From positions 94,954 through 158,953 of the forward strand of contig VZRS01007392.1 of NCBI GenBank assembly GCA_013398055.1: a DNA stretch of 64,000 nt, given 5' to 3'. The DNA comes from Ifrita kowaldi. Its lineage: Eukaryota; Chordata; Aves; Passeriformes; Cinclosomatidae. A program made the position numbers and the translations under genes. Under the pieces are notes generated by a model. That model was not told the DNA's origin and did not search any database. It worked only from the letters and a program-made list of their open reading frames with translations. Below, in pieces: positions 12,961 through 26,340 of the stretch (position 1 is its first letter; the number at the start of each line of letters is the position of its first letter).

Positions 12961-15900
12961 TCTTACCTCTGGCTGAGATTGAGCTGGATGAACTGAAGTA
13001 AGTGTGGCATGGTAATTTTTTGAAACCACAAAATAATGTGAGTGGCTGACCATGACAGCAGACTGTCCTGTCTCCAGGGTATCAGCTGAGGAGTACAGAG
13101 AACACAAGCTTCATGAGGCTTCTGAAACCAGCTGAAGATGACCCCAGCACAATGTTGCAGTGACCCAAGATGTCGATAAACAATCAGAACACGTCACAGG
13201 ACAAAGGGAGAGGATACCTACTTATCTGAACAACCTTCACTCTGAATTCCTGCATGGGTCACTCAGATCACAAGCTGGGGCACTTCCAAAGAGAATTCTG
13301 AAGTTCAGCATTGTCTTTATGCCTTTTAAGCTGCAAATTGATTCAGATCCAAATGTTAGGAGTCAAGAGCTGCCACCTCTCAGATAGCTCAAGTCCCTTT
13401 GTCCTCAGTGTTCAATAAACATCATTGGTTGGGTGGGCACCCACCAGAAAAACATCTACAAGGTGATATTTGGGAACACTTCCTTTCAGAAGCTCTCTTC
13501 ATATTCTGGATCTCCCCATATTTTAAGTATAACCTTTTGCCTGTGGTTATAGCTCTTCTCATAGACCCAAATGCCTCAGAGAACAGGAACCTGCCATTTC
13601 TTGGCCTTACTGTGCTCGGTTTAATCAGCAATGAGAAAAGGTTTGGCAAAACAATTGGTTCTGTCCTCTGTTCCCCCTTCCCTGCTCACACAGCCCATCG
13701 TGAAACACGATTCTCTGTGCATCACATCTGCACTTCTCTATCACCAGCTTGTAGCAGGAAATGGACGCTTCCAGGGGCAGAGCCAACAGATCCATGTTGC
13801 CACCTACTGCATCCTGGAACTGTGATGCCCTGACATTTTTTGACATTAAAACAGTGCCTTGCTTGTGACATGCTGACTTTCTAGGGTCGTTCTGGTGGTA
13901 ATAACAGCCTCATAAGCAGAAGCTAACTTTCCTACCACACTGCAATAGGCCATCATCCCAAACTACACCTGAGAGATGAGAATGAATGGCATATGGGATA
14001 CGCTGCACTCTGGGCTATCTCAGGGTACCAGCTGACATAAGCACTATCTGATGTGCTGTGAATAATTCAACAGGAGTGCATGCCTGTCTGCACCAAATTT
14101 GTATTGCCAGGTGATCCAGTAATGCATAAATCCAATCTCAGCAATCATCTGACCACAGCCTAAATGTTCAATGCTTGGCTGTATCATTAATCTCACTGTG
14201 TGATTTTAGACAAGTCATTTTCCCTTCCCTGAAAATCACTTTCCCACAGCTGGAAAATGGGACATAAGAGGTTCCTGTAAACCCATATCTCTTGGGGGCT
14301 TACTGTCCCACTGCAGGATGTAAGTAAATCCTGCTTGGTTAGTATGAGTGTTTGCAAAGAAATAGTAATCATAAAATAAAAAAAAATGATGAGAGAAGTG
14401 AGAATGGAGAACAGTTGTGTTTTAAAGGTTGGTTGAAGGCTGCCTCCAAAAGTAACAGGCTTTATTTTTATCCAGAAAACAACTTCTAGAGAAATAAACT
14501 GTTTATCTGTCCATCCAGTAGATGCCATTAGTCCAAAGGAGCACTTTCTGAGGGCTGTACTCTGGAGCACAGAGATCCGCTTCAGCATTTGCAAATTCTG
14601 GTACTGCAAAAACCTTTCTGCTTCTGTAATTAATTAGATTAAACTGAAATAATATTTGTAGTTTTATCCATCTGCTCCTTATTCTGTTTTCAAATGGGTT
14701 CTTCTCTTTATTACTGGACTGAAATATTTCCGTGAAGAGTATTAGGTGATTTCACATAATGTTAACCCATGAATCACCATAAGGTTAAAAAATAGATGTG
14801 TGGGAATGGTATGATGCAATTCATCTTTGTTCAGTCAAATTTTTTATTTAAAAATTTTTAAAACACTGACAGAAAATGGCATAATATGGATTGGAAGTCA
14901 TTCTAAATCATACTTACTAGCTGTTTCAAAATTGCATGTTTTAACCTTTCAAAGTAACTTATGCTAAAGTAGTGTGTAATGTTGAAGAAAGTATTGCATT
15001 TCAGATTATTTTTCTCTCCCTACCAATGTCTGCCATATGCTGCCACTGTTACTATTGCCCTTAGTGATCCATGGGTTTGCCCATTTTTGGAAGAAAAGCA
15101 GTTTAAACATTATGGTCTAAATTCAGTCATGTACTTGAACACCTCAAATCTGTCTAAAGCCTGCTTTAATCTCATGTATCCTTTTTCCTTTGTTCCTTTG
15201 TTCCCTCTTTAAAAAAATGTATATCCCTGTCGCACAAAATGGGGACTGACTGTAAGTGAATTAGTCCCCAGTTTAACAAAGCTGTTAAGGTTAAGAATGT
15301 TTAAGTGTATGAGTAATCAATAAGCGCAACTCCAGGGAGATGAAATAAGTATGTGAATACACAGCTCCCTGGATACATGCCCTGGCATGGCTGAGGAGTG
15401 GGAAGTCTTCTTCATAAAGCTGATCCCAGAGCTGCTGAAGACTGGGGAACTGCAAATTAAAGCAGCCACCCATGTACTGAACAATCTTCTCTCTAACACG
15501 AACTCCAGAGTTTAGCTGTCATGCTTTGCCCATCATCATAGTACCTGAGCACATTTGGAAAGTTAATGCAACCATTTTACACTAGATTCTAAGATTAAAA
15601 ATGTTTACACTTAAGTTTTTGACCGTGGAAATTTACTTACATTACTTTTTGGCCACAGAGGGAGCGCATATTTCCTTACACTCCCACCCAAAATTTGATG
15701 ATTTCAAAAAACCCCAGGCCTAGAGAAGGAAATGTATTGTTCAAATCAAGGTTAAATTTATAATGCGCTTTGATCTTCTAGTAAAAAGTAACAAATTAAG
15801 AACATTATCCTATGCCTACCACAGATTTAAAAATATTAAAAATGGAGAAACTCCTTTTACTCATAAGGATCTAACGTCTTTTACTGTTGTGCAGGATTAT

Positions 15901-18180
15901 TTCTTAATTAATATCACATTTACTAGCATTTTATCCAGCAAAGGTTTAAATGTCTCAAAGAAGATATTTTACAGTTTATATCGTTCTGTCAGTGCTGAGA
16001 TAATGGTGTTACTGGTGCTGCATAAAAATCACTAAATAAGTATTAAAAGTAAGTGGAAATGTTCTTGCCATTTGCAATGAGAAACATTCTGCCACGTGTT
16101 CGTCCATGTGTCTGAATTTGAGCTGGTACTTCAGATTATGAATTTTAGTAAATCATTCAGGCAAAATGGAGGGTAAGTCTCTGTCAAACTACTAAATAAA
16201 TAAGAAAAAAATTAGCACCACCACACAAAACCTCCTTTTATTTCTGAATTATATTTACAGCAGATACTTTCAGATAACAAACCCGACCTAGTGGTCAGTC
16301 AAATCCCCTTCTGTGAAAGCTGTATGTGCCAAAGATTTTTTTAAGTTAAGCTGATGCCCTTTTTATTTCTTTATTACAGTGCAATTGTAAATCTTTTTCT
16401 TCCGTTTGGTTTTTTTCCCCTATATTTGTTTGCTTTAAAACTAATGGGTAAAATCCTGCCCATCTTAAGCCCCTGGGACATCTGCCAAGATATCAGTCAT
16501 CTAGTGCAGCTTTCAAACCATAATGTAAGTATTATGGATGTTGAATTTTAAATAAAAACATCCTCTTTCCAAATGCTTTTTAGACACTAAAATTAAACAA
16601 AATGAAAAAATCAAAACAGTCAAGGCTAAAAATCCTTTCTCTCCTAAACACTTGACATTCTTTGCTCCTGACTCTTCCAATGCTATAATTTACATACTTT
16701 TTTGGTTTTCACAGGCAGGAAGGCAAGACAGGACGTGAACAGTGAACATAAAATCCCAGCTTTCCTCTTATCTCCTTTTAAAAAATGCCTATTAGACAGT
16801 CTTTATATGCATAAAAATAAATTTTAAAAAGCAAACAAATCTATTATTTTTATGGGTCATGATTAAGACTTCAATTAGTTGGCTTACTCAGTTAATTCAC
16901 CTTTTAGCTAACGTTTCATTTTTGAGCAAGAGATATTGACTCATTCACTGAAGTTCCATTCTATTCTTTGAAATAGAGGTTTTTCACTTTTCTAAAATCA
17001 TATTTCATTCTGTTTTCAGGAGATTTTAGTGTTTGTCTATGCAAATAGATTATAGATATTGTTGATTTAGATGACACCTCCATGCAAGCACCAAATGATA
17101 CTCCCTTTTCCATCAGCTGGCAAGGCATTTCAAGAGCATTGGGGCAAGGCGAATTTAAGTTGTGACATTGTAATAGGAGTTCTTGTGAAGCACAAAATGC
17201 TCAATAAATGACAAAGGTATCTCCTGAGGAACAGCTGAAAGCCATCTATACTCAGGCATTTCTACAGCATAAGAAAAGCAGAATGAGACAAATTTATTGC
17301 TGTTATTTTTATTAATTAAACTTCATGTTAAATTTGATGTAAGTGTATTCAATGGCAGTGTAGTCTCTGAAACCCACTGTCTAATCCAACTAACTTGAGG
17401 ATAAACTCACAGTTTTACAGGTAATGTGTATTAAGCAGCTACTAGCTGTGACACACACAGTGATCAGAAAACACAGTGATCACACACAGTGATAAAATTT
17501 GGGGGGGGGAGGATTCTTTATGTTGGAAAGAGGCTTGCAATGTTGCATGACAGAACATGTCAAATATGCTTCTATTAAATAAAATTAGTAATATGTGAGA
17601 GCTAGCTAAGGAATAGCTGACACATGGGCAAATGGGTTATAAATCTTTCTCCACCTGCTACATGCAAGGCTTTAAGAACACAGCTTCATGTCAGAACACA
17701 GATAGGTATTGTATTATCATGTTTGTGTAGAAAAAGTCTTGCAGATGAAAGGAAGACTGCAAAACACCTCATTACCTACATACAGTTATATAAGATGGAT
17801 TTCAGAAAAGTTGGTCACCGCTTTATTAGGAGACTCACCTAAGTCTGCCCACTTTTTTTTAAAATTATACCAGCATGTGGGCCTTTGCCCCTCAGTGAGG
17901 CAATCTGTGTTTCTTTCCATGAGCTAAGCTAGATCAGGGCCATGCCACAGCCTCATGTCCACTATTAAAATACAGCTGTGGACTACCTAGGCCTGACCGT
18001 GTCCCTGCCATTAGAGGAATAAGAGCCTCACTTACAGACAGACAAGTAGAGCTGGGGCAATCTGACTCCACCCAACCTTTCCCTTGGAGCACATGAAGGC
18101 ACACCTATTTTGCTCCAAAGAGAGAGGCTCCTGCCATGGGGAGTAATTCTCTCTCTGTGGATTCTTGCTCCTTACTTTCA
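12961..18180. other. Intergenic, no gene recognised
   Basis: AT-rich unique sequence after the CR1 tail. The longest ORFs, 13399-13833 (144 codons, plus) and 14609-14193 (138 codons, minus), have no domain, signal peptide or conserved motif I can name. The stretch 17040-17280 (with catcagctggcaaggcattt) looks less decayed and might be regulatory. Confidence 0.6.
17453..17493 (+). repeat. Imperfect tandem repeat of ACACAGTGATCA
   Basis: Three spaced copies of an ACACAGTGAT core precede a run of nine G (ggggggggg). A minor low-complexity feature. Confidence 0.8.
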
Positions 18181-18781
18181 CTAGCAGAGTTCAAAAGTAG
18201 CTTCTCTGCAAACACAGGGGTTTTTCATACTCTGAAAGGTATGTTTTATTATTGCAATATCACATTCTTTACAATGTTCTTCACAGACACGTAGTGCAGT
18301 CTCGTTTTTGTTGTCCTCTTGTGAGTGACCCCAGGGGAAAGTCAGGTAACTCTCTTGCTGTAAACTGGCCCTCACCTCTTCAGCAATGGCAGCTCTGAGG
18401 ACTGGTTCAAGCTCTGAGGAAGCAGAATATGCTTCCTGTATGAGAAGCTGAATGTACACTTCTGATACATCTGAAAAAGGTCATTTATAGTAACTTCTTC
18501 TAGAAAGGCTTTGTGGTCTGTACAGGGCTCTTCTGAATTGGATTTGTCCCAGGCTTGAGCTGTGAATTATGCTTTTCTGACTATTCAGTAGTTCAGTCTT
18601 CATCTTCTAGTATATCACTCCTTTCTCTCTGAACTGATGGGGAGGATGGAAAGCCTTCCTTTACAGGCCCATGGGATTGGAAGGAAATCTCCTGCAGATC
18701 CAGTGGTGGGCTTTGTTGTGTCAGTTTAGGTTGGTGGGCTGCAGGCTTGCCAAGCCTGAAATTCTGACTTACAGAAGGCAT
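18181..18781 (-). pseudogene. Unidentified coding-like remnant, broken frame
   Basis: Two minus-strand open stretches read like real protein: 18781-18593 (62 codons, starting MPSVSQNFRLGKPAAHQPKL, ending with acidic DILEDED) and 18459-18181 (92 codons, including YIQLLIQEAYSASSELEPVL and a Cys-rich CEEHCKECD). Between them a third frame reads SNSEEPCTDHKAFLEEVTIN. The frame changes suggest one ancient coding sequence with indels, perhaps a processed copy. I do not recognise the family. Chance cannot be excluded. Confidence 0.3.
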
Positions 18782-19437
18782 TTTTTATGTTTTCTCCCAT
18801 GTCCTTATTTCTTCCCTGCTCCCCAGAACTTTTTTTTTTAATTTTAGAGCAATATCTGATATCCATATGCAATGCTTCCTGTACACTGTTTCATTCATCA
18901 CACCATAAGTCATTTAAGTTAAGGATGTGTCCTTTGCAGACTTAGTCTAACGAGTAAAGGATCTGAATTTCATGCAGACCAGCCGTATGATAAAAACAAA
19001 AGTTAATATTACCTACTATTTCAGCTGCCTAGTCCAAATTTATTATATTTAATTGAACAGTGATAAATTCAGTTACCCAGTATAGCAGATCCCCTTTTCT
19101 TTCCCAAGCATCCATCAGTCCTCCCTCAAACAATATTATATTTATGGGGATTTTAAGTATTCACCTACAGCCACCATACAGCAAGATACAAATGGGGACA
19201 ACTCCAAGAGGAAAGACAAACTGATAGACTGCTAGACAGACTGAATCAGTTTGTAGAGTTGACAATTATATTCATTAACTCAATCAGCCTTCCGTTAATA
19301 GTGTGGGTTTGATTGCCGTCTTGCCTACAGGTAAATCTCCATCAAAATTACAACCATCAGTTAGTCCCCATTTTTAGAAACTATATGTGCGGGGGGGGAA
19401 AAAATAGAAAAATCTGTTGCCGTATCCTTTCTTTCAG

Positions 19438-19737
19438 AAGCAAAAAGCTGCTCCAAAAGCAACGGGAGGTGCGGAGCCACAGTGACCTCAGCCGGCGCTG
19501 CAGAGACCGTGCGGCGCCGGTGCCCCGGCGGGGACCGCATCCACAGCTCTGCCGTGCCGTGCTTCCAGCGGGAGGGCGCCCAGCGTTTTCCCACCCTCTG
19601 GTGCTGCTTTTTCTCCCTGATACAGATCCAAGTGCTGGATCGGAGGTCTCAGGCTGGGCTGAAATCTTCTCCAACTCACCATCCTCGTTTCCTCTGAGAA
19701 ACAGGGTACAGCATGGCCACACCTCCAATGCCACTGG
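19438..19737 (+). other. GC-rich exon-like block
   Basis: Exactly 300 nt lie between an acceptor-like ttctttcag and a donor-like ACTGG|gtaagg. A plus-strand frame is open across the whole block and stops only inside the putative intron. The part at 19465-19590 is rich in CpG, unlike the surrounding AT-rich desert. It could be an exon of a noncoding or lineage-specific transcript, a small CpG island, or an old GC-rich repeat. The predicted protein (Arg/Pro-rich) resembles nothing I know, and the minus strand is also open here, as expected from GC content. Confidence 0.25.
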
Positions 19738-19749
19738 GTAAGGATGTGT

Positions 19750-22700
19750 AACAGCAACGAGGCAGATGTTGGGTGGTACCGGTAAGAACAGCTTATTATG
19801 GGTTAAAATTATTATTACTATTTTTTGCAGGCACTTGTAGCAGACTTTTTGAAGCTGTCCCCAACAGATAGTAATAAGCAGCACACATCTTATGCTGATG
19901 TCAGTGTCAAATTTAAGAGCTGTGGTGACATGAAATAAATAATTCTCAGTAAAATTCTCTATGAAGTAAATCAATCTCATAAAAATTTCTATACTTTACA
20001 AAATTATATATCTCATATTCTTATACCGTGAATTCTCAAGTCACAGTTCATCATTATTCAGTACATCTTCATGAAGAAAACAATGCTGCTAAGAGCACTA
20101 ACGTACACATTCCAAGATGAAAGGTGATCATTTCTGTCCAAGGGCTCATTTTCATATTTCTACACTCATTTTGTGCTAATTTGCTGAACTAAGATCACTA
20201 TGTTTGTGAATAACAGAATCATCATTTTCACCTAAAAGCATCTTTTAGTTTCCCTCGTGAAGTTTCCATCATTTAAAAATACATCCTGTGTTACTGAAGC
20301 CATATAAATGTGAGTGAGTCTCAGTTTTATGGATAATAGAGACCTACTTTTTCTACTGATAAGGAATAAAACCAAGATATTTTATTTCTCAGCGCAGCAA
20401 ATAAATCGTGCGTAACCCCAGAACATACAGATTGTACATTCAGCTAAGACAAATGCATCTTGTTCTATTTACATTCATGAGGTGATGTGGATTTCCACCA
20501 ACCCAAGAATCAAGCTTCCTGTGGGTTCAGGGGCAATGTCTCTGTAGTCCACAATCCTCATAAAATCTAAGCCATCTTTTCCTGGCCCAGGTTCACATGC
20601 TGAGAAACAGAAAGCCTGTTGTTGGGAGCTGGAGTAGGTCACAGCACCAAGCTGTACTGTAAGAAAAGGTCACTCAGAGGGCTGAAGACCGAGGGCAGTT
20701 GAGGTTAAAAAGTGGGAAGAGCAATCTGGGAATGGGGCACAGCCAGTGTTCACAGTGAACTAGTTCACATCAACTCTCTGACAAAGTATTCAGGGAGCCA
20801 CAATTTCACCCTGAATCTGCTTCTCATTGCAAAAAATTTTGAGAAGTGATGCCGTGTCCCTTATTCCAAGGAAATTCTCTTAGAACTTACACTGCTCTAA
20901 AGAGATATGACTTTTTTTTTTGTCTCATATGGTGTGTCTGGGCCCTTTAGATCTGACCACTTGTGTCCAGAAGCTTTAAACCTGAACTCCATTTATTTTA
21001 CACAACCACAAGCAAGTACATGTTTCCTTTCCCACTTTTGAAGTTAGGAATCTATATATGCCCTTGGTTTGTTATTTTGGTTTTTCCTACTTGCATCATA
21101 TGGAAAACTGGAAATTATCCAGAAGTGGTCCATCTGTCGGAAAAATGTAATTTTTTAGTCAAATTCCACACTACTATCAGGAGAATAGACATTTCCTTTC
21201 TACCTGCAGCCTGAGTCAGTTTTCTTCTGTGTACTCTAATGTGCTTCTGACCAGCCAAGGGGTTTTCTGTTGTTTTTTTCGGCAGGGTGGATGTTGGGTT
21301 ATTGGTTATGAGAGCCTGTACAATCACTGCAGTGGAAATAAAAAGCCCTGACACTAGAGCAGTAGAAATAACAATGTTGGTTTCTTCCCACTAAGTGGAA
21401 ATAACATGCTTTGTTCCACCAATTTGAGGTACAGAATACTGGACATGAGATGGTGTACAACATTTCGCATTTTTTCCGGGAAAATGTCTCAGCCACACTG
21501 CACCGTGCCAGAACAAAACTGCACCAAAAATGGCCAGCTACAAGGTCACTGATAACAAGACAGATTCTCAGGGCCAAGGTAAATTGGAAGCATGAGACGT
21601 ACAGGGACTTCTATCAACTGATAATGTGTCCCAAAACATTTATTTCACTGACTAGCTGAAAGTCAGTTCTTGAGTATTGCGCCCTAATACCCCTGTGTGA
21701 AAGTCTTTTAAAACACTGTCTCTAAACTCCAAAAAATAAATATATAATGAGTGATAGACACTTTCAATAACTGATCACATATAACTGACAGGGAGAAATG
21801 GTGAGCCCGGTTGAATAAATCATGCAGCTTGCTGAACTCGATAACATCATATATTTTTAAGGTAAGCCCTCATGGATTTTGAATAAAACAGGAATCACTC
21901 AGAAAAAGGCATGCTTTTGCCTGTTCCTTATCTCACCATATTAAGGCAATAAAAAGCCAGTAAGTTGCCAGATTCTCCTATTTCTTTCCTTGCTCCTTTG
22001 CAATTCTGCATGATCACAGATTAATAAGGAACGAAATCTTTCTACTACCCACTTGCAACATCATTTTTAGTATATGCTCTATCTTAAAGGACTTAAAAAT
22101 ATCTGTAGTTAAAAAGTATTCTAAAATTTTAGAGGGACCCTGGATGTGTTAAATTTAATACAAACATGAGGAAATACAAATATCTACTTCAGTGAACAGT
22201 GAATCAGACTGACCTACTGTGGGAGAGGCTGAACAGGGAGAGACTATTTTTCAAATACATGAATTAGCCACATTTCCATGAGGAAATTTTGAAACATAAT
22301 TACTAAAAAGAAAAAGGAAACATAACTGCTTCTTTTTAAGGTTTTTCCATTTCCTTTTCTCCACAATTTTTTATATATTTTAATAGTCTCATTTAGGGCA
22401 ATTCCTACAAAGCTCTTTTCCAGGACTTCTTTAACTTTCCTTTTTATTTATTGGCAATTTAAAATGAAAGAGTGTGTCACTTGGCATAACTGAATATCCA
22501 CTGGAGTCAGCAGTACTTTCGTTCAGACCCTGAGACTTCGCTCCAGCTTTGTGAGCACAGATGGAGCTGTACAACAGAGGGGGACCAGCCTGGTTACTTG
22601 TCTGCCTCTGTCTCACATGACACCGAATATGAGCAGGGCACTGGGCAGTGCTGGTGGAGCCAAGGGGAGTGCCTTTGAACCATCCCAGCCATTGGGCTGC

Positions 22701-25079
22701 TCTCCTGTTAATGGTGTGGCAACAGTAAATTTAAAATCAATTGCATTTATATAACACTCTCCATTTGTCAGCTCACAAGACAGACGTTTCCACTTTTCTG
22801 TGTTGGTTAAGCTGGAGCATAAATAACTGACTTTCCAAACATTATCGAATGCCCCTATGTGAAATAACAGAAGGAGAACTAGGCAGGCAGAAGTGGTCTG
22901 GGGACTGTGGCATTAGCCCAGCATGAGAAAGACTCATGCTCTTCTGATATGTTTTCCTGGGTAGCCTTAAGCACACCCCTTACTTACCATGTTGTGTCCT
23001 GTTCGGTCAAACTGGACAACTAATCCTTCCTTGTTCCATGAGAGGGTTTGATGCAAGAATAAATCTATCAAAGAGAAGAACATACAGTCCGTGTAATGGG
23101 GTGATGCACATGTCTTAGAGTGCAATTGCAGTTATGAGATTTTTTTGAACTTTGGTCTGGTCACCTTATGCCTTCCCTTGAAATAAACTGGGTTTTTGCC
23201 CCAGTGTAATTCTATGCATTCTTCATAAAAATCTGACTAGAATATTTGCTTGAAATTTTTCCCAGACTGGCCTGAAGTAAAAGAGAGATGTACGAGGAGA
23301 GGATGAAGATACACATGGATGTTTTTCTGTTACAGCTCCTGGATCAGATTCTCAGCTAATAGAGCTACAGGGTAATTGGACTACAATTAATGTAAATCTC
23401 CTGATTGATACTATCTGAGCATCTAGTCCCATCTTCTAAAATCAGACATTTTTTTCAGAGGACTGCGATACCTATAATGTTTTTTCTGTCTGTTTGTTAA
23501 AAGATGTAATGAGAAAATAGAATGAGCTTTAACAGTGAACTTCTGGGCTTCTCTGAATTTCAGTTTACTCTTACTGTAATATCTTTTTTTATGTCACAAC
23601 TAGACTGCAGATAGAAAGGCTGACTGTGTCGAGGGAATTTGGTGTTTTACATTTAGAAGGAACATTTAATGAATTATGCTGCCCCCAGATAACCCCTATT
23701 TCATTTGTATATAATGCTCAGGGCTAAGGATTGTCTTCCTGATCCTTCTCAGATGTTAGGCAATACAATTCAAGAGTGGTCAAATTACTGCTCCCATCCT
23801 TACCTCAATTCTGCAAGTGCTGAGTGCCTTAACTCTCACTGAGGACATAAAATGGCTTAAATACAATAATAATATTAAATTTATCAAAGGCATAAAGTTC
23901 AGAGTGAAATCAAATACTTAACTTTTTTTCTTTGTATGACTAGAGTGCAAAACATATTACACAAACCTGACCTTCTAATAATATACTATTTAGTTCTTTT
24001 TATGGTAGTACCTAATTGTTGGGGTTTTTTTTATGCAAAGTACTCTAAAACATTAAATTGCATATAAATATTTTGACCCCTTAATCTCTGGAGGTATCAC
24101 TGACTCAGCTCCCACTAACTGGACTTGCCAGTTTGCAATTCCGCGTCTTCAGGAGGGGAAGAACAGGTATTTAAGTTGATGTCAGAAAAAAAAACTAAGG
24201 GGAATATATCAAATGGCACATTGGTAAATGAAATGGTATTGGTCTTAGGAAGAAAGGATTTTATTGCTTATCAGCCTTTCAGTAAAAAACCTGAAAAACT
24301 AATCAGACATCAGGCTTCAGGGTAGAAGTTTGTAGTCTGTCAGGGTCAGCAAAAAGACTTCTCCCCCTTCCCCTCTGTCAAGACACTGGTATAACTGGCT
24401 CCATGCATTATGGAAAGTAGCACCTCTCCCTATGGCACGAGGCAATTGTCAGCAGCCTCTGGAAACGGGGCCTTACCCCCAACATGCTTATGTGCTTTAC
24501 ACCCTATGTCTCCATTTCATGTTTGCTTTCATTTTGTTTGTTTTTAAATTATGTTAATTACTTGCAGCCTATAAACACATGTGCATATTTGTACCTATGT
24601 GAGAGATCAGACCGGGTGAAAAGTTTCTGCCTTTCATCTGTGACGTTAAGCAGGTGGGTGAAAGCCAGCCTGACTTAGAGACCATGGCTGCAGAGACCAA
24701 GCAGCAAGCCCTCCAAGTGACTGGACCCTCATAACAAGCATAAAGTTTAACTACTACAAGCAGTGTCAGCTGCAGTTACACATCTCTGTAAAACCAAGCT
24801 GTGAAAAATGAACTAAAGTCAGTCTGAAAAAATTTACATTTTTCAATACAATACGCAACTGGTTTCCTGCAACACTTTTGAAGTGTTGCCTGAGGACTGC
24901 ATTTGGCCTCTGATTTCTATCCCACCCAGATGTACAGAGAGAGCAGCAGCCTATGGAACAATGATATTTTCAAGGACTGTCAGCCTGAGCCTTGGACAGG
25001 AAAAATTGGTGTGACTTCATGGAATACAGTATACATCACCAGCTACAGTGGAACTGGGCTAATTTAATTACCTGAGGAC
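19750..25079. other. Intergenic, nothing recognised
   Basis: AT-rich sequence with short ORFs on both strands and occasional poly-T runs. No repeat family, RNA gene or exon was supported by what I can see. Confidence 0.6.
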
Positions 25080-26091
25080 ATGCCCTGGGTTTCCTCAAAG
25101 AGCTCTAAGTACTTCTTCCCTTCTGTTTTATTGTGGTTTTGTAATCATACAAATGAACAAAGGAAGAATCAGTGGCTGCAGAAGGCTTACCCCAAATGCT
25201 CCCATTTGAACTGGTGGCAAAACTCTCCTTGTCAAGAGAGGAAGTCCATTTGGGCCTGGAATATTGTGTTTCCATCGGATTTCCCACTCCTTAGGATTCT
25301 GTATGAATCACTAAGCATTTTCAGTTGATATGGCAGTACTGTTTCAAGGAGGAAACTCAAGTCCAAGTATTGGAATAGGAAAGGAATGTTTTTGAGTAGC
25401 ATGATGATTTTCTTCCACCTGTTTTCCACTTGTATTCCGACTTTGGTAGAACCACAAAATAAGAGCTGTTTGACCAGGAGCACTTGTTGTTGCTCCAGGG
25501 CAGAGAGCATAGGACAGAACCAACATGTGCTCCATTGCCCATGCAGAATCCAGATATCATAAAGTGCAGCAGAAGCAAGACAAGCTGTGAAATAGAAATA
25601 GACAAAACATTCTGCAAATCCAAAGGCTCCTTCATGTACTTGCTTCTCAAACAAACAGTGATCTGATGTGTTGGAACTGAGCTTTTGGCATCCGTAACAG
25701 TGGAGGATGGAAAACAGCTCTGCCAAGGCCGGCAGAGCTGGGTTCCTCTGTTACAGCAAAGACCTTGTGTGTGCCAAATGGCAAACACCTGCTCTTCGGT
25801 GTGAGCAATGATGCATGGAAGAGCTGCAGGTCTCCAAGTTCCTCCTCTTTATTATCAATATTGACCCAGCTGCCTCTCATAGTGTCCATAAAACCATTTG
25901 TATGAGGACATGGTATTTTTTTGCCTTAAGGAAACCTGTTGCAAAAGATCTGCCTGAAGTTCCTGAAATCTTCCCTCTTGACTAGAGCCAGCCAAGTGCA
26001 GATAAAACTTTGTTAGGAAAGTTTCAGTGCTGCTGGAGTTGCTACAGCAGATTACCTTAGTATTTGTTCCATGGTATATTGTTGGATTCAA
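25080..26091 (-). pseudogene. Unidentified coding-like remnant, multiple frames
   Basis: On the minus strand, long open stretches in different frames follow each other: 26091-25855 (78 codons, with KFYLHLAGSSQEGRFQEL), 25889-25647 (80 codons, with RGSWVNIDNKEEELGDLQLF) and 25726-25232 (164 codons). The chain resembles a decayed intronless coding sequence of about 1 kb. The 143-codon stretch 25788-25357 overlaps in another frame, which weakens any single reading. No domain is recognised and no poly-A tail is evident. The SINE lies just upstream at 26195. Confidence 0.25.
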
Positions 26092-26194
26092 CCTTGTGAA
26101 TTGTTCCTGCTAGTGGAATATGTTAATGGGTGTATTCATTTACACACAGTCAAAGATTTGGGTATAGAGGAGAAAGACGTGTTACAGCCAGATA

Positions 26195-26340
26195 GATCAA
26201 AGAATCGCAGAATATTCGGAGTTGGAAGGAACCCAGAAGAATTATCAAGTCCAGCTCTTAAGTGATTGGCCTGTACAGAGATCAAACCCACAACCTTGGC
26301 ATTATCAGCACCATGCCCCAACCAACTCAGCTAAATCCTA
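26195..26340 (-). mobile_element. tRNA-Ile-derived SINE with CR1-like tail (TguSINE1-type)
   Basis: On the minus strand the 5' head (about 26340-26270) reads like tRNA-Ile: an A-box-like tagctgagttggttgg, an anticodon-arm region ggtgctgataatgccaaggt, and a B-box-like gggtttgatctct. The 3' tail (about 26265-26195) is CR1-X-like: agagctggacttgataattc and gggttccttccaactccgaa, then attctgcgattctttgat. This head-tail combination is that of TguSINE1, which uses CR1 machinery. The copy is diverged, and the tRNA part is not a functional gene. Confidence 0.78.

Noticed and set aside
13399..13833. 144-codon plus-strand ORF
   Set aside because: No domain or family pattern; other ORFs overlap on the opposite strand; no promoter or splice context.
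14193..14609. Minus-strand 138-codon ORF and a mariner-end-like phrase (gcctccaaaagtaacaggct) near 14442
   Set aside because: The resemblance to a mariner terminal repeat is partial, no second terminal repeat was found, and the ORF has no transposase motif.
19381..19980. 199-codon minus-strand ORF
   Set aside because: It is half AT-rich and half GC-rich with an Arg-rich tail and no recognisable motif. The openness is explained by GC content; kept only as part of the exon-like block finding on the plus strand.
26270..26340. tRNA-Ile gene on the minus strand
   Set aside because: The A and B boxes are degenerate and the sequence continues directly into a CR1-like tail, so it is a SINE head and not a functional tRNA.
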